Below, in pieces: positions 49,537-59,322 of a stretch of DNA of 64,000 nucleotides. The stretch covers positions 1-64,000 of the forward strand of contig JAKQCT010000088.1 of the NCBI GenBank assembly GCA_029559035.1, written 5' to 3'. Every line of letters begins with the position of its first letter. Positions within the stretch are counted from its first letter, which is position 1. The stretch comes from Acidobacteriota bacterium. Lineage in GTDB: Bacteria > Acidobacteriota > UBA4820. The notes under the pieces were generated by a model, which searched no databases, was not told the origin of the DNA, and was given only the letters and a program-made list of their open reading frames with translations. A program made the translations under genes and the position numbers.

Positions 49537-50703
49537 TTAGTATTTCACGAAAGGAGAAGAATCTCCCTCCTTCGCGCCTGTCTGTGATGTCGAGATGGTG
49601 CTGTCCATCTGTTCCTGGGCCGCGTCGGAGGTGGAATGAATGCCCGCGATCTTGAGCTTGAAGTCATCCGGATTAGTGGCCCTGCGGAGAGCCTCCTCCA
49701 GAGTTATCAGGCCCTGCTTGTAGAGGAAGAACAGCGACTGGTCGAAAGTCTGCATCCCGTACTGCGACGTTCCCTGCTCTATGAACTCCTTTATCATCTT
49801 TGTCTTTTCCTTGTTCTCGATGCAGTCCTGGATCGTGGCGGTGTTGATCATCACCTCGACAGCGGGGACTCGCCCCTTCCCGTCGGCCTTCGGGACCAGC
49901 CTAAGGGATATGACGGCCTTGAGCACGCTCGCCAGCTGCAATCTGATCTGTTTCTGCTGGTGGGGAGGGAAGACGGATATCACTCGGGTTATCGTTTCCG
50001 TGGCGTCAAGCGTGTGGAGGGTGGAAAGAACGAGGTGGCCGGTTTCCGCTGCGAGAAGAGCCGTCTCGATGGTTTCATAGTCTCGCATTTCGCCGACAAG
50101 GACGACGTCGGGGTCTTCACGGAGGGCCGAGCGGAGCGCGGCGGCGAAAGACCTCGTGTCCAGGCCGACCTCCCTCTGGTTTACGATCGATTTCTTGTCC
50201 CTGTGAAGGAACTCGATCGGATCCTCGATGGTTATGATGTGCTCGGTCCTGTTGGCGTTTATGTAATCGATCATTGCGGCCAGGGATGTGGATTTTCCCG
50301 AGCCGGTCGTGCCGGTGCAGAGGATCATGCCCCTCTGCTCGTTGGATATCTTCTCGATGACCTGTGGAAGGAGAAGGTCCTTGATCGTCTTGATGCCGAT
50401 GGGGATGACCCTGGCGACTATGCCGACGGTGCCCCTTTGCTGGAAGATGTTGACGCGGAACCGGCCAAGGCCGGAGACCGAGTAGGCGATGTCTATGTCG
50501 AGGTTGGTCTTGAACTTCTCCTTCTGCTTGGCGTCCATTATCGAAAAGGCCATCGCGATGGTGTCTTCCTGGAGGAGCCTCCTCGATTCGGTCAGGGGCT
50601 GCAGAATACCGTTGATCCTTACGACCGGATGGGAGCCGACCTTGAGGTGAAGGTCGCTGGCCCCTCTGTCGCTTGCCATCTTCAGCAGGTCATTGACATG
50701 CAT
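49537..50703 (-). CDS. pilT: Type IV pilus retraction ATPase PilT
   Basis: A 388-aa hexameric ATPase that depolymerises type IV pili and drives twitching. The N-terminal PAS-like part has SDLHLKVG. The Walker A is GTTGSGKSTSLAAMID, followed by the Asp box HIITIEDPIEFLH, the Walker B DVVLVGEMRD (GEMRD is typical of PilT) and the His box ETGHLVLSTLHT. The last ~25 residues are Ser/Thr-rich and extend beyond the family core. The ATG follows AAGGAGCGG. It begins the pilT-recX-alaS-TPR unit. Confidence 0.95.
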   Translation of the reverse strand: MHVNDLLKMASDRGASDLHLKVGSHPVVRINGILQPLTESRRLLQEDTIAMAFSIMDAKQKEKFKTNLDIDIAYSVSGLGRFRVNIFQQRGTVGIVARVIPIGIKTIKDLLLPQVIEKISNEQRGMILCTGTTGSGKSTSLAAMIDYINANRTEHIITIEDPIEFLHRDKKSIVNQREVGLDTRSFAAALRSALREDPDVVLVGEMRDYETIETALLAAETGHLVLSTLHTLDATETITRVISVFPPHQQKQIRLQLASVLKAVISLRLVPKADGKGRVPAVEVMINTATIQDCIENKEKTKMIKEFIEQGTSQYGMQTFDQSLFFLYKQGLITLEEALRRATNPDDFKLKIAGIHSTSDAAQEQMDSTISTSQTGAKEGDSSPFVKY

Positions 50704-50762
50704 CTTCCGCTCCTTAAATTGGCCTGATACGCCTTACATCATTCTATAACAACAAGGGAGCG

Positions 50763-50799
50763 AATAAAAGCGGGGGGACGGGAAAACCCGTCCCCCCGC
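50763..50799 (-). terminator. Strong intrinsic terminator of the guaB-ilvE operon
   Basis: A perfect 13-bp stem (GCGGGGGGACGGG / complement) with a 4-base loop and a T-rich tail on the minus strand, just past the ilvE stop at 50805. Confidence 0.93.
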
Positions 50800-50804
50800 G
50801 GTCA

Positions 50805-51731
50805 TCACTTGTTGACAGGTGTAAGCCAGCCGTACTTGTCCGGCGACCTGCCCTGGAGGATCGAGAGAAGCAGGGTCTGGACCTTTTCGGTGATGGGCCC
50901 CCTGCCGCCCTTCCCGACGTCGATCTTGTCCACCGACGCCACGGGAGTAACTTCGGCCGCCGTTCCCGTGAAAAATATCTCGTCGGCGATATAAAGCACC
51001 TCGCGGTTTATGTTGCATTCCGTCACCGGGACCTTCAGGTCCTCCCTGAGGAGCTGTATGACGCTCGCTCGAGTTATGCCCGGAAGGACAGAGCAGGACA
51101 GCGGCGGCGTCATGACTTCGCCGTTCCTTATGACGAAAATGTTCTCGCCGCTTCCCTCCGATACGTATCCGTTGTAATCGAGCGCGATGCCTTCGTCGAA
51201 CCCGAGGGAGAGGGCTTCCATCTTGATGAGGGCGCCGGACATGTAGTTGCTGGCGGCTTTCGCGGTGGTCGGCATCGTGTCGGGGGCGAGCCTCCTCCAC
51301 GATGAAACGCAGACCGGGATCCCCTTGGCGAGCGCCTCTTCGCCCAGGTAGGCTCCCCATTCCCACACCATGACCGCCATGTCTACCGGGTTCTTGAGAG
51401 GATTGACGCCTATTTCGCCGTACCCGCGGTAGATTATCGGCCTGATGTAGCATTGTTTCATTTTGTTCATTCGGATCGTCTCCAGGCACACCTCGACGAA
51501 CTCGTCGACGGACATCTTAGGTATCATCCTGTAGATCTTCGCCGAATCGTAGAGCCTTTGGATATGTTCCCTGAGCCTCATGACGGCGGGGCCTTTGGGT
51601 GTCGAGTAGCACCTGATCCCCTCGAAAACGCAGGAGGCGTAGTGAATCACGTGGGACATGATGTGGATGTTCGCGTCGTCCCACTTTACGAATTTCCCGT
51701 TCATCCAGATCCATTCGGTCTTATTTACCAT
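50805..51731 (-). CDS. ilvE: Branched-chain amino acid aminotransferase
   Basis: A 308-aa class IV PLP enzyme for the last step of Leu, Ile and Val synthesis. It has WMNGKFVKWDDANIHIMSHVIHYASCVFEGIR at the start, YIRPIIYRGYGEIGVNP, the Lys-bearing KAASNYMSGALIKMEA, EGSGENIFVIRNGEV and VLPGITRASVI. The ATG at 51731 with a GGGGG site is preferred over one seven codons upstream, which would precede the start point of the internal promoter. It follows hemG by 36 bases. Confidence 0.93.
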   Translation of the reverse strand: MVNKTEWIWMNGKFVKWDDANIHIMSHVIHYASCVFEGIRCYSTPKGPAVMRLREHIQRLYDSAKIYRMIPKMSVDEFVEVCLETIRMNKMKQCYIRPIIYRGYGEIGVNPLKNPVDMAVMVWEWGAYLGEEALAKGIPVCVSSWRRLAPDTMPTTAKAASNYMSGALIKMEALSLGFDEGIALDYNGYVSEGSGENIFVIRNGEVMTPPLSCSVLPGITRASVIQLLREDLKVPVTECNINREVLYIADEIFFTGTAAEVTPVASVDKIDVGKGGRGPITEKVQTLLLSILQGRSPDKYGWLTPVNK

Positions 51732-51753
51732 CGTAACCCCCTTCAAAAGCATG

Positions 51754-51782
51754 ATTATACCCGAATTCTATCTTTTAAGAAA
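51754..51782 (-). promoter_or_regulatory. Internal promoter in front of ilvE
   Basis: On the minus strand a perfect TATAAT (51759-51754) lies 17 bases after TTTCTT (51782-51777), overlapping the end of hemG. The predicted start point is about 15 bases before the ATG at 51731. It would let ilvE be made apart from the heme genes. Confidence 0.5.
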
Positions 51783-53135
51783 GTTCATCACCCTTCCCGC
51801 AAGCGCCGTCGCGTTCTGGATGCAGTTGCCGACCGAGACCCCGTAAAGCAGGTTCCCCGAGATGAAGATGCCGTGGTTCTCCTCCTCAAACCTCTTGGCG
51901 GAGAGCTTGTAAGAGTTATGCCCCAGCATGTACTGCGGAATCGCCTTCTCCCAGGTCGTGACCCTGGAGATCACGGGAGCGCCTTCGACGCCCAGCAGGG
52001 TCGAGATGTCCGTGAGGGTTTCGTCGAGGATCTTCTCCTCCGGCATGAGCGCCCTTTCCGGGTGAACGGCTCCACCCGCGAAGGCGGTCAGAGCGACATG
52101 CCCGGCCGGAGCCCGCGACGGAAAAAGAGAAGAACTGAAGAGGCATCCGAGCACGAAGCGGTTCTCGACCTCCGGGGCGAGGAATCCGAAACCCTTGAGC
52201 GGGTTCCTGACATCCTGCTTCCTGAATCCGAGCGAGATCACCGCTACCGGCGCGTAAGGCAGGGAGGAAATGCCGTCGGGGAAATTGCCGGGAAGCTCCG
52301 AAAGGATAGCGGATGCCTCCTCGGCTGGAATGGCCATGACCGCGGAGCGTGTCCTGAGAAAAGCGTCGCAACCGTCCCTGAGTCGGACGCGGATGCTGTA
52401 ATGTTCGGCATCCGCCGATATTCCCGTCACGCGTGAGGACGGAAGGAAAGAATCGCCAAGGAGGGAGCCCAGAGTCTCGGGAAGGACTTCAAATCCCTTG
52501 CTGAAGGAGATGATCGAACCCTGCGGAGCCCCTCCTCTTCTTTTCGCCGCCGCGCCCTTCACCAGGCTGCCGTAGCGTTTCTCCAGTGCGGCGATCTTCG
52601 GGACCGCGTGGGGAAGGGAAAGCTTGTAGGGATCCCCCGCGTAAACCCCGGAAACGAAAGGGGCCACCGCGTAATCCAGGAATTCTTTTCCCAGACGCCT
52701 TATGGTGAAGGCTGCGACGGTCTCTTCGGCTTCCGCGGGGCAGGGCGGAATGAAAGGCTCCCTGAGGAGCCTCAACTTCGAACCCATCGAAAAAGTCCCG
52801 CCGAACAGGAACGAGAGCGGACCGCGGGGAAGAGCGGCCAGTTTTCCTTTTTTCACAATGTAGCGGTTTCCCGAACACGGCATGGCGTTTATCTTTTTAT
52901 CAAGGAGGCCCGCGGCCGAGAGCAGCCCGTCGATCTCCGGACAGTTGTCCAGCACGGTGTTGGGGCCCAGCTCGAAGAGGAAGTTGTCCTTCTTCCAGGT
53001 TACGATCGATCCGCCGGGGGATGGGTTCGCCTCGATGCAGATCACGTTCACTCCGTTCCTGCCCAGCAGAGTGGCCGCTGTCAGGCCGCTGATACCTCCG
53101 CCGACGACCACGCAATCGAGCGTTTCAGCCGTCAA
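51768..53135 (-). CDS. hemG: Protoporphyrinogen/coproporphyrinogen oxidase (HemY/HemG flavoprotein type)
   Basis: A 455-aa FAD enzyme that oxidises protoporphyrinogen IX (or coproporphyrinogen III) late in heme synthesis. The N-terminal dinucleotide-binding motif is VVVGGGISGLTAATLLGRNGVNVICIEA, followed by GGSIVTWKKDNFLFELGPNTV. The C-terminus shows GNLLYGVSVGNCIQNA, the second FAD contact. The likely start is a TTG at 53135, four bases after AGGAGG, which overlaps the end of hemH by 11 bases; an ATG ten codons upstream is an alternative. With the hemE-hemN-hemH neighbours the classic protoporphyrin route is indicated. Confidence 0.88.
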   Translation of the reverse strand: MTAETLDCVVVGGGISGLTAATLLGRNGVNVICIEANPSPGGSIVTWKKDNFLFELGPNTVLDNCPEIDGLLSAAGLLDKKINAMPCSGNRYIVKKGKLAALPRGPLSFLFGGTFSMGSKLRLLREPFIPPCPAEAEETVAAFTIRRLGKEFLDYAVAPFVSGVYAGDPYKLSLPHAVPKIAALEKRYGSLVKGAAAKRRGGAPQGSIISFSKGFEVLPETLGSLLGDSFLPSSRVTGISADAEHYSIRVRLRDGCDAFLRTRSAVMAIPAEEASAILSELPGNFPDGISSLPYAPVAVISLGFRKQDVRNPLKGFGFLAPEVENRFVLGCLFSSSLFPSRAPAGHVALTAFAGGAVHPERALMPEEKILDETLTDISTLLGVEGAPVISRVTTWEKAIPQYMLGHNSYKLSAKRFEEENHGIFISGNLLYGVSVGNCIQNATALAGRVMNFLKR

Positions 53136-54141
53136 GTTTCCTCCTGCATATTTCCGCAAGGGCATCGATGAAAAGGGGATGGCACCTCACGGTCTGAACT
53201 CTCGAGAACTTGATGCCTGAGGATTCGGCAAGCTCCCTGTAGAGGATGTCCATCTCGTATAGGGTCTCGCTGTGCTCCGACACGAAGGATATCGGGACGA
53301 GAAGGACCGAGCGGCAGTCCGACTTGCTCCATTCCTCGATCGTTTCCTCGACGGAGGGCTTGAGCCATCTCATGGGGCCGACCTTGCCGTGGAAGGCAAG
53401 TATCGCCTCCTGCCATCCGTTCACGCTGGGGCTGGTAAGACTCAGGATAATGGAGAGCTTGTTGCTCACGAGCTTTGCGGTTTCCCTTACCTGGTCCTGG
53501 TAATTGTCTCTCAGAGCGAGTTTCAGGGGAAGGCCGTGGGCGCAGAAGATGACTCTCGGCTTTTCTTCCGCCTCCGATAGTTTTTCCCCGAGCAGCGAAC
53601 AGACGGCCTGAAGGAAACCGGGTTCCCTGAAGAAATGTCTCGATTCGAGAATGCTGCCGTTGAACCCCGCCTCCTTCAGGGAAGCGTGGGCCGCTCTCAA
53701 GGCGGAACCAGTCGTTGTTTCGGATTCCTGCGGGAAGAGGGGAAGAAGCAGGAGTTCTCCTATCCCTGAATCGAGGATATTCCGCGCGGCATTTCGCATG
53801 TCGTCCGGGAAATACCTCATTCCGGTAAAGACCCTGTATCCGTCGCCCAGCGCCGACTGAAGGGCGCGGGCCTGGTTCCCGGTCTCTTCCCAGATGGGGC
53901 TGTAACGACCCATTTCGCCGTATATAGATGCCGTAACGGGCGTCCTGCGAGCCGCTAGGTGCCGTGCCAGCCTTTTTCTTATCCAGGCGGGATACCTGAA
54001 GATAGCCGGGTCGCCGAATATCTCCTGAAGAAACGGAAAGATCTCGGCTTCGTTCCTCGGGCCGCCGTAATTGAGAAGAAGCACGCCTTTTCGAACACCG
54101 CCCCGGGTCCCGTCATCATTATGTCCGTTTCCGTGGTTCAT
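53125..54141 (-). CDS. hemH: Ferrochelatase
   Basis: A 338-aa enzyme that inserts ferrous iron into protoporphyrin IX. Conserved blocks are VLLLNYGGPRNEAEI near residue 20, FTGMRYFPDD, LLLPLFPQ, the catalytic His in VIFCAHGLPLK, and the acidic SFVSEHSETLYEMD segment near the C-terminus. The first ~17 residues (MNHGNGHNDDGTRGGVR) are Gly/His-rich and not part of the family core. It follows the hemN stop by 16 bases and overlaps hemG. Confidence 0.95.
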   Translation of the reverse strand: MNHGNGHNDDGTRGGVRKGVLLLNYGGPRNEAEIFPFLQEIFGDPAIFRYPAWIRKRLARHLAARRTPVTASIYGEMGRYSPIWEETGNQARALQSALGDGYRVFTGMRYFPDDMRNAARNILDSGIGELLLLPLFPQESETTTGSALRAAHASLKEAGFNGSILESRHFFREPGFLQAVCSLLGEKLSEAEEKPRVIFCAHGLPLKLALRDNYQDQVRETAKLVSNKLSIILSLTSPSVNGWQEAILAFHGKVGPMRWLKPSVEETIEEWSKSDCRSVLLVPISFVSEHSETLYEMDILYRELAESSGIKFSRVQTVRCHPLFIDALAEICRRKLDG

Positions 54142-54157
54142 TCTTGCCCCCCCGCCT

Positions 54158-55558
54158 TCATACGGTCCTCGAAAAAGAAGCCTTGCAACCGGCTCTGTTC
54201 AGATAAGCGTCGAAAACCATCGCTATGTTCCGGACGAGCAGCCGGCCGAGAGGCTTGACCTCCAGCTTGTACCGCGAAAGGGACACGAGCCCGTCCTTTT
54301 CCATCGGAGCCAGGTTCTCCAGCTCATTCTTGAAGAACATGTCGAACTCTATCCCGTGCTTTTCTTCGATCTCGTTTTTCCGGACCTCCGATCGGCACAT
54401 CAGCCCGTTTATGACGTCCCTTCTCAGAAGGTCCTCACCCGTAAGCTCGATGCCTCTCATGACAGTTGATCTTCCCGAGACTGCGGCTTCTATGTATCGG
54501 GGGGCGTCCTTGATGTTCTGCGAGTACACGTTCGAGAACTGGCTTATGGATGTCGCCCCTACGCCGAAAAGATCGCATCCCCCCTTGGTCGTGTATCCCT
54601 GGAAGTTCCTGTGGAGCGTCCCTTCTTTCAGAGCGGCGGCGAGTTCGTCTCCGGGCCTTGCGAAATGGTCCATGCCGATGCAGACATATCCCGCGGAGGT
54701 CAGTTCCCCGATCACCATCCCGAGGATCTCCAGTTTTTCCGCAGGGGAGGGGAGAAGGCCGGCGTCGATCGTTCTCTGGTGGGGAAGCTGTTCGGGGATG
54801 TAGGCGAAATTGAAGACCGCCACGCGGTCCGGCGCCATGCCTATCACTTTGCCGATGGTGGAAGAAAAGCTCCGCGCCGTCTGAAGGGGCAGGCCGTACA
54901 TGAGATCGACGCTAAGGGAGGCGCGATCCAGCTTTCTAAGTCTTTCGAAAACCGACACGGTAGCTTTTTCGTCCTGGGCCCTGTGCACTGCTTCCTGGAC
55001 GCGCGGGTCGAAATCCTGTATCCCGATCGAGAACCTGTTGAACCGGCTCCGTTCAAGGAATTCGAAGTGGCTCTCGCCCAGTTCCCTCGGGTCTAGCTCG
55101 ATCCCGATCTCCGGGGAGGCTCCTGTTTCGAAAGAGTCGAACACCGCGTCGTGCAGCTTTCCGAGAAGGCCCGCCGGGATGAAGGTGGGCGTGCCGCCTC
55201 CCCAGTGCAGCTGTTCGAGCTTCCTTCCCTTTCCGAGTAAGTTCCCAAGGGAGGAGAGTTCCGCGAGAAGGGCGTCAACGTAACTCTCCGATATTCCCCT
55301 GTCCTTCGTCCTGTGGACGCTGCAGCCGCAGAACCTGCAGAGGGAAGAGCAGAACGGGATGTGGAAATAGAGAGAGAGGGGCGCGGGAGGGGCGATTTCG
55401 TTGCTCCTCCGTATCGCCCTGATGCGGTCCTCGCAGGTGAAACGCTCGTGGAAATGGGGAGCAGTGGGGTAGGATGTGTACCTGGGGCCGGGCCTGTCGT
55501 ATTTCAGAACGATCTCGGGGTCGATCTTCGGAGGATCCCAGGTTTCAGGGGCTTTCAC
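54158..55558 (-). CDS. hemN: Oxygen-independent coproporphyrinogen III oxidase (radical SAM)
   Basis: A 466-aa radical SAM enzyme that converts coproporphyrinogen III to protoporphyrinogen IX without oxygen. The cluster motif is Cys70-X3-Cys74-X2-Cys77, followed by the extra Cys79 (FCGC) typical of true HemN rather than HemW. It also has YTSYPTAPHF at ~27-36, HWGGGTPTFI and GVGATSISQF. The length matches HemN. The GTG at 55558 overlaps the hemE stop (GTGA) and has a CGGAG site; the reading frame stays open far upstream inside hemE, but that part is not HemN sequence. It implies heme synthesis under low oxygen. Confidence 0.94.
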   Translation of the reverse strand: MKAPETWDPPKIDPEIVLKYDRPGPRYTSYPTAPHFHERFTCEDRIRAIRRSNEIAPPAPLSLYFHIPFCSSLCRFCGCSVHRTKDRGISESYVDALLAELSSLGNLLGKGRKLEQLHWGGGTPTFIPAGLLGKLHDAVFDSFETGASPEIGIELDPRELGESHFEFLERSRFNRFSIGIQDFDPRVQEAVHRAQDEKATVSVFERLRKLDRASLSVDLMYGLPLQTARSFSSTIGKVIGMAPDRVAVFNFAYIPEQLPHQRTIDAGLLPSPAEKLEILGMVIGELTSAGYVCIGMDHFARPGDELAAALKEGTLHRNFQGYTTKGGCDLFGVGATSISQFSNVYSQNIKDAPRYIEAAVSGRSTVMRGIELTGEDLLRRDVINGLMCRSEVRKNEIEEKHGIEFDMFFKNELENLAPMEKDGLVSLSRYKLEVKPLGRLLVRNIAMVFDAYLNRAGCKASFSRTV

Positions 55559-56601
55559 GTTTCGCTCCGGGAGAATTCCCTGACCGAATCGACAAGCAGC
55601 TTCACGCTGTCGACCGGAGTTCCCGGGAGCACGCCGTGGCCCAGGTTGAAGACGTGGCCGCGCCTGGGAGCCCCCGAGACGATACTGGCGGCCTCTTTTC
55701 TGAGGAAGTCTGCGGGCGCGAAAAGAGCCGAAGGCTCGAGGTTCCCCTGCAGCGCGAACTCGCCGGAGGTCCTCTGGAAAGCTTCTCCGAGCGGGAGCCT
55801 GCCGTCGATCGAAAGGACGTCGGCGCCCGAGGCGGCCATTTCGCGGAGAAGGTGCGAAGAACCGTTGAGGTAGAAGATCATCGGCACGCCCTCGTCCTTC
55901 AGGGAGGAAAAGATCCTCCGGACGCACGGAAGTGCGAATTGCCTGTAGGTCCTTGAATTGAGGATCCCTCCCCAGGATTCGAAAAGCTGGATGGCGTCCG
56001 CCCCCGCCCGGACCTGCGCCCTGAGGTAGGGGATAGTCGCCGCAGTTATCTTGTCCAGGAGGGAATCGAAAAGCCCGGGCTCCGAGTAGAGGAGCCTGAG
56101 GGTTTTCCTGTGGTCTTTCGATGATCCACCCTCAATCGCGTAGCAAGCCAGCGTGAAAGGCGCTCCCGCGAAGCCGATCAGCGGCACCGAACCGTTCAGT
56201 TCCGATCGGACCAGCGAGATAGACTTCATCAGGAAGGGGAGAGCCTCCTCCGGGTCCGGGATCGACAGCCTTTCAATGTCTTTCTCTTCCCTTACCGGCT
56301 CGAGCCTCGGACCTTCGCCCTCCTCGAAGGAGAGGGGAATGCCCATGGCCTCGAGAGGCAGGAGGATGTCCGAGAAGATTATCGCGGCGTCGAAGCCTAT
56401 CTCCCTGACCGGCTGAAGCGTCGCTTCCGCTGACAGTTCCGGCGTCTTGCATAGCTTGAGGAAGCTTCCCGCCTTTTCCCGGAGGATACGGTAGGAGGGG
56501 AGGTATCTTCCCGCCTGCCTCATCAGCCAGACGGGAGTCCTCTCCGTCCGCTCCTTCCTGCACGCTTTCAGAAAGAGGTCGTTCGGGATCATTCGGGTCA
56601 T
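55555..56601 (-). CDS. hemE: Uroporphyrinogen decarboxylase
   Basis: A 348-aa enzyme that removes four carboxyl groups from uroporphyrinogen III. The signature [16 protein letters not shown] lies at about residues 23-38, followed by [34 protein letters not shown] and [17 protein letters not shown]. It overlaps the prfB stop by ATGA and the hemN start by GTGA, so the heme genes are translationally coupled. Confidence 0.96.
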   Translation of the reverse strand: MTRMIPNDLFLKACRKERTERTPVWLMRQAGRYLPSYRILREKAGSFLKLCKTPELSAEATLQPVREIGFDAAIIFSDILLPLEAMGIPLSFEEGEGPRLEPVREEKDIERLSIPDPEEALPFLMKSISLVRSELNGSVPLIGFAGAPFTLACYAIEGGSSKDHRKTLRLLYSEPGLFDSLLDKITAATIPYLRAQVRAGADAIQLFESWGGILNSRTYRQFALPCVRRIFSSLKDEGVPMIFYLNGSSHLLREMAASGADVLSIDGRLPLGEAFQRTSGEFALQGNLEPSALFAPADFLRKEAASIVSGAPRRGHVFNLGHGVLPGTPVDSVKLLVDSVREFSRSET

Positions 56602-57696
56602 CCGAGAGCTTTTGCCTGGAGGGCGGCCTTTATGAAGGGTTCGATGTTGCCGTCGAGGACGGAATCTGCGTTGCCCACTTCCACGTTCGTCCTGTGGTCT
56701 TTGACGAGCCTGTAAGGATGGAGCACGTAGGACCTTATCTGGCTTCCCCAGGCTATATCCTTCTTGGAATCCTCGATGGCCTGCCGCTCCTGGGCGCGTT
56801 TTTCAAGTTCGAGCTGGTAGATCCTGGAACGCAGGATCTTCCACGCCTGCTCGCGGTTCTGCAGTTGGCTCCTCTCGTTCTGGCAGGTCACGACGATCCC
56901 TGTGGGGAAGTGGGTTATCCTCACGGCGGTCTCGACCTTGTTGACGTTCTGGCCGCCCTTTCCGCCCGCCCGGTAGATGTCGATCCTCACATCCTTGTCT
57001 TCGATCATGATGTCTATGTCGTCGGTGATCTCCGGAGAGACGTAGACCGAAGCGAACGAGGTGTGCCTCCTGGCGTTGGAGTCAAAAGGCGAGATCCTGA
57101 CGAGCCGGTGCACGCCGCTCTCCGTCTTCAGGTGTCCGTAGGCGTATTCACCCTTGATCAGCAGCGTCGCGGATTTGAGGCCTGCCGTGTCTCCGTCCTG
57201 ATAGTCGAAGATCTGGACGCTGAAACCGTTCCTCTCGGCGTACCTGACATACATCCTGTAAAGCATGGATGCCCAGTCCTGGCTCTCCGTGCCTCCCGCC
57301 CCGGGGTGTATCGTCAGTATTGCATTGTTGGGGTCGTCCCTCCCGGAAAGGAGGAGTTCTATCTCCAGCTTCTCCGCGAGAGCGCTCAGCTCCGCCAGCG
57401 ACTTTCCGAACTCGTCGCCCACGTCATCGCCGGCGGAATCGAACTCGAGAAGCGTGTCCAGGTCGCCTTCGAGCCTCTGGACGAGGTCTATCTCCGCGAT
57501 CTTGTTCTTCAGGATATGCTGCTGTTTTGAGGCTTCGCCGGCTTTTTGCGTGTCGTTCCAGAAACCCGGCGCCTGCGATGCGGTTTCCAGCTCCGAGAGG
57601 GTCTTTACCAGTGATCCGCGGTCAAAGACACCCCCTGAAATCGTCTATCTTCTTCCGGAGGTCCCTGTAGGCCTCCCTAAGTTCGTCGCCAAGCAC
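56598..57696 (-). CDS. prfB: Peptide chain release factor 2, with programmed +1 frameshift
   Basis: RF2 ends translation at UGA and UAA. The reading frame is split: a GTG start at 57696 with AAGGAGG seven bases before it gives 24 codons (ending FRGCL) and then an in-frame TGA at 57624-57622. A +1 shift there continues in the next frame to 56598 and yields 365 aa, the same length as E. coli RF2. The main part has the SPF codon-recognition tripeptide ([13 protein letters not shown]) and the catalytic GGQ ([11 protein letters not shown]). This is regulation, not a pseudogene: low RF2 stalls at the UGA and permits the shift. The GTG shares one base with the guaB stop. Confidence 0.95.
57621..57636 (-). 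promoter_or_regulatory. RF2 programmed frameshift site
   Basis: AGGGGG TGT CTTTGAC on the minus strand. This is the known RF2 recoding element (internal Shine-Dalgarno, slippery CTT, UGA stop, C) with TGT in place of the E. coli TAT codon. Confidence 0.95.
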
Positions 57697-59168
57697 TAGT
57701 CGTCCTCCTTCATGTAGTTGGGAGCTTCCTTGGTGATCGTGACGTCGTGGGGATGGCTTTCCTTCAGGCCCGCGACCGTGACCCTGACGAAGCTCGCGTT
57801 TTCCCTGAGGTCCTTGAGGTTCTTCGCGCCCACCAGGCCCATTCCGGACCTGACGCCGCCGACAAGCTGGAATACCATGTTCTCGAGGCTGCCCTTGAAA
57901 GGCACCATTCCTTCGATGCCCTCGGGGACCAGCTTGGACAGGGGCAGCGCGCCTTCCTGGAAATACCTGTCGGCCGAACCTGCTTTCATGGCGCCCAGCG
58001 AACCCATTCCCCTGTAAACCTTGAATGTCCTTCCCTGGTAGAGGATCGTTTCTCCGGGAGCTTCCTCCGTTCCCGCGAAGAGGCTTCCGATCATGACGGA
58101 ATTGGCGCCGGCGGCGAGTGCCTTCACTATCTCTCCTGAGTATCTTATGCCGCCGTCCGCGATTATCGGCACTTTGCCGGCCTTCGCGGCCCTTGCCGTT
58201 TCCATTATCGCGGTAAGCTGGGGCACCCCGGCGCCCGTTATCACTCTCGTCGTGCAGATCGAACCCGGGCCTATTCCGACCTTCACTGCGTCGCATCCGG
58301 CGCCTATAAGCGCTTTAGCCCCTTCTTCGGTCGCCACGTTGCCGACGACGAGGTCGACTTCCGGGAATTTTTCCTTGAGGAGCCGCGCGGCTTCGAGGAC
58401 GCCCTTCGAGTGCCCGTGGGAAGAGTCAAGCACCATCGCGTCCACGTGGACGCCGACGAGGGCCCTGGCCCTTTCCAGAAGGTCTCCGCTCACGCCCACG
58501 GCCGCCGCGACCCTGAGCCTTCCCATGTCGTCCTTGCAGGCATTGGGGTACTTGATCTTCTTCTGGATGTCCTTGACGGTGATGAGTCCCTTGAGGTGGA
58601 AGGTCCTGTCCACGACCAGCAGCTTCTCGATCTTGTATTTCTGCAAAAGCTTTTTCGCTTCTTCCAGAGTCGTTCCGACCGGGACGGTCTTCAGGTTCTC
58701 TTTCGTCATCAGTTCCGATACGAGCAGGTCGGTGCGGTCTTCGAACCTGAGGTCCCTGTTGGTCAGTATCCCCAGCAGTTTTCCTTTGGGGTCAACCACC
58801 GGGACGCCCGAGATCCGGAACTTTTTCATCATGTCGAGCGCCTCGCCGACCTTCCTGTCGGGTGCGATCGTTATTGGATTGGTTATCATCCCGGCCTCGG
58901 ACCTTTTCACCATGTCCACTTCCTCGGCCTGCGAGTCTATCGACAGGTTCTTGTGTATGACCCCGATGCCGCCCTGCCTGGCTATCGCTATCGCCATGGT
59001 CGATTCGGTAACGGTGTCCATCGCCGCGGAAACGAGGGGTATGTTGAGCTTGATGTTCCTCGTGAAGATCGTGTCCACGGCGGTTTCCTGCGGATGGATC
59101 TCCGAAAAGGCGGGTACCAGGGATACGTCGTCGAAAGTAAGAGCCAGCGGGGGTATTTCTTTGGCCAT
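57696..59168 (-). CDS. guaB: Inosine-5'-monophosphate dehydrogenase
   Basis: A 490-aa enzyme that oxidises IMP to XMP, the committed step to GMP. The barrel starts [17 protein letters not shown]. Two CBS domains interrupt it at about residues 95-205. The catalytic Cys lies in [15 protein letters not shown], followed by the [25 protein letters not shown] phosphate site and the [10 protein letters not shown] flap. The ATG follows AGGAGG. It is the first gene of a seven-gene operon, and its stop overlaps the prfB start. Confidence 0.97.
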   Translation of the reverse strand: MAKEIPPLALTFDDVSLVPAFSEIHPQETAVDTIFTRNIKLNIPLVSAAMDTVTESTMAIAIARQGGIGVIHKNLSIDSQAEEVDMVKRSEAGMITNPITIAPDRKVGEALDMMKKFRISGVPVVDPKGKLLGILTNRDLRFEDRTDLLVSELMTKENLKTVPVGTTLEEAKKLLQKYKIEKLLVVDRTFHLKGLITVKDIQKKIKYPNACKDDMGRLRVAAAVGVSGDLLERARALVGVHVDAMVLDSSHGHSKGVLEAARLLKEKFPEVDLVVGNVATEEGAKALIGAGCDAVKVGIGPGSICTTRVITGAGVPQLTAIMETARAAKAGKVPIIADGGIRYSGEIVKALAAGANSVMIGSLFAGTEEAPGETILYQGRTFKVYRGMGSLGAMKAGSADRYFQEGALPLSKLVPEGIEGMVPFKGSLENMVFQLVGGVRSGMGLVGAKNLKDLRENASFVRVTVAGLKESHPHDVTITKEAPNYMKEDD

Positions 59169-59322
59169 GGAAATAATTCCTCCTATTGTCCGGTTGCCGG
59201 TGCGGGTTCCCGCACTTGCGGGGCCGATCAGCCGCTAAAAATCATTTTCCCATATTTGACGGAAAAATCAAAGGGAACAACGACTGACGGGGCGGCTGCT
59301 TCGCGGGGCTGGAAACAGGTTA
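59169..59322 (-). other. Leader and promoter region of the guaB operon
   Basis: A 154-base gap upstream of guaB. It contains a small hairpin (GTGCGG / CCGCAC, 59200-59215) in the presumed 5' leader and AT-rich sequence near 59240-59275, where a promoter is likely; no convincing -35/-10 pair can be named. I see no known riboswitch. Confidence 0.4.

Noticed and set aside
49636-50727. Open frame (363 codons) opposite pilT
   Set aside because: The PilT frame has all Walker and His-box motifs; the antisense frame shows none and is a codon-bias shadow.
55559-55927. N-terminal extension of HemN by 123 codons
   Set aside because: It overlaps the hemE coding region and is not HemN-like. The GTG at 55558 has a ribosome binding site and gives the usual length.
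56598-57422. Truncated release factor 2 as a pseudogene
   Set aside because: The missing N-terminus is present upstream in another frame, joined by the standard RF2 frameshift site, giving the expected 365 aa.
58093-59238. Open frame (381 codons) opposite guaB
   Set aside because: It is Ser/Thr-rich shadow sequence across a clear IMP dehydrogenase.
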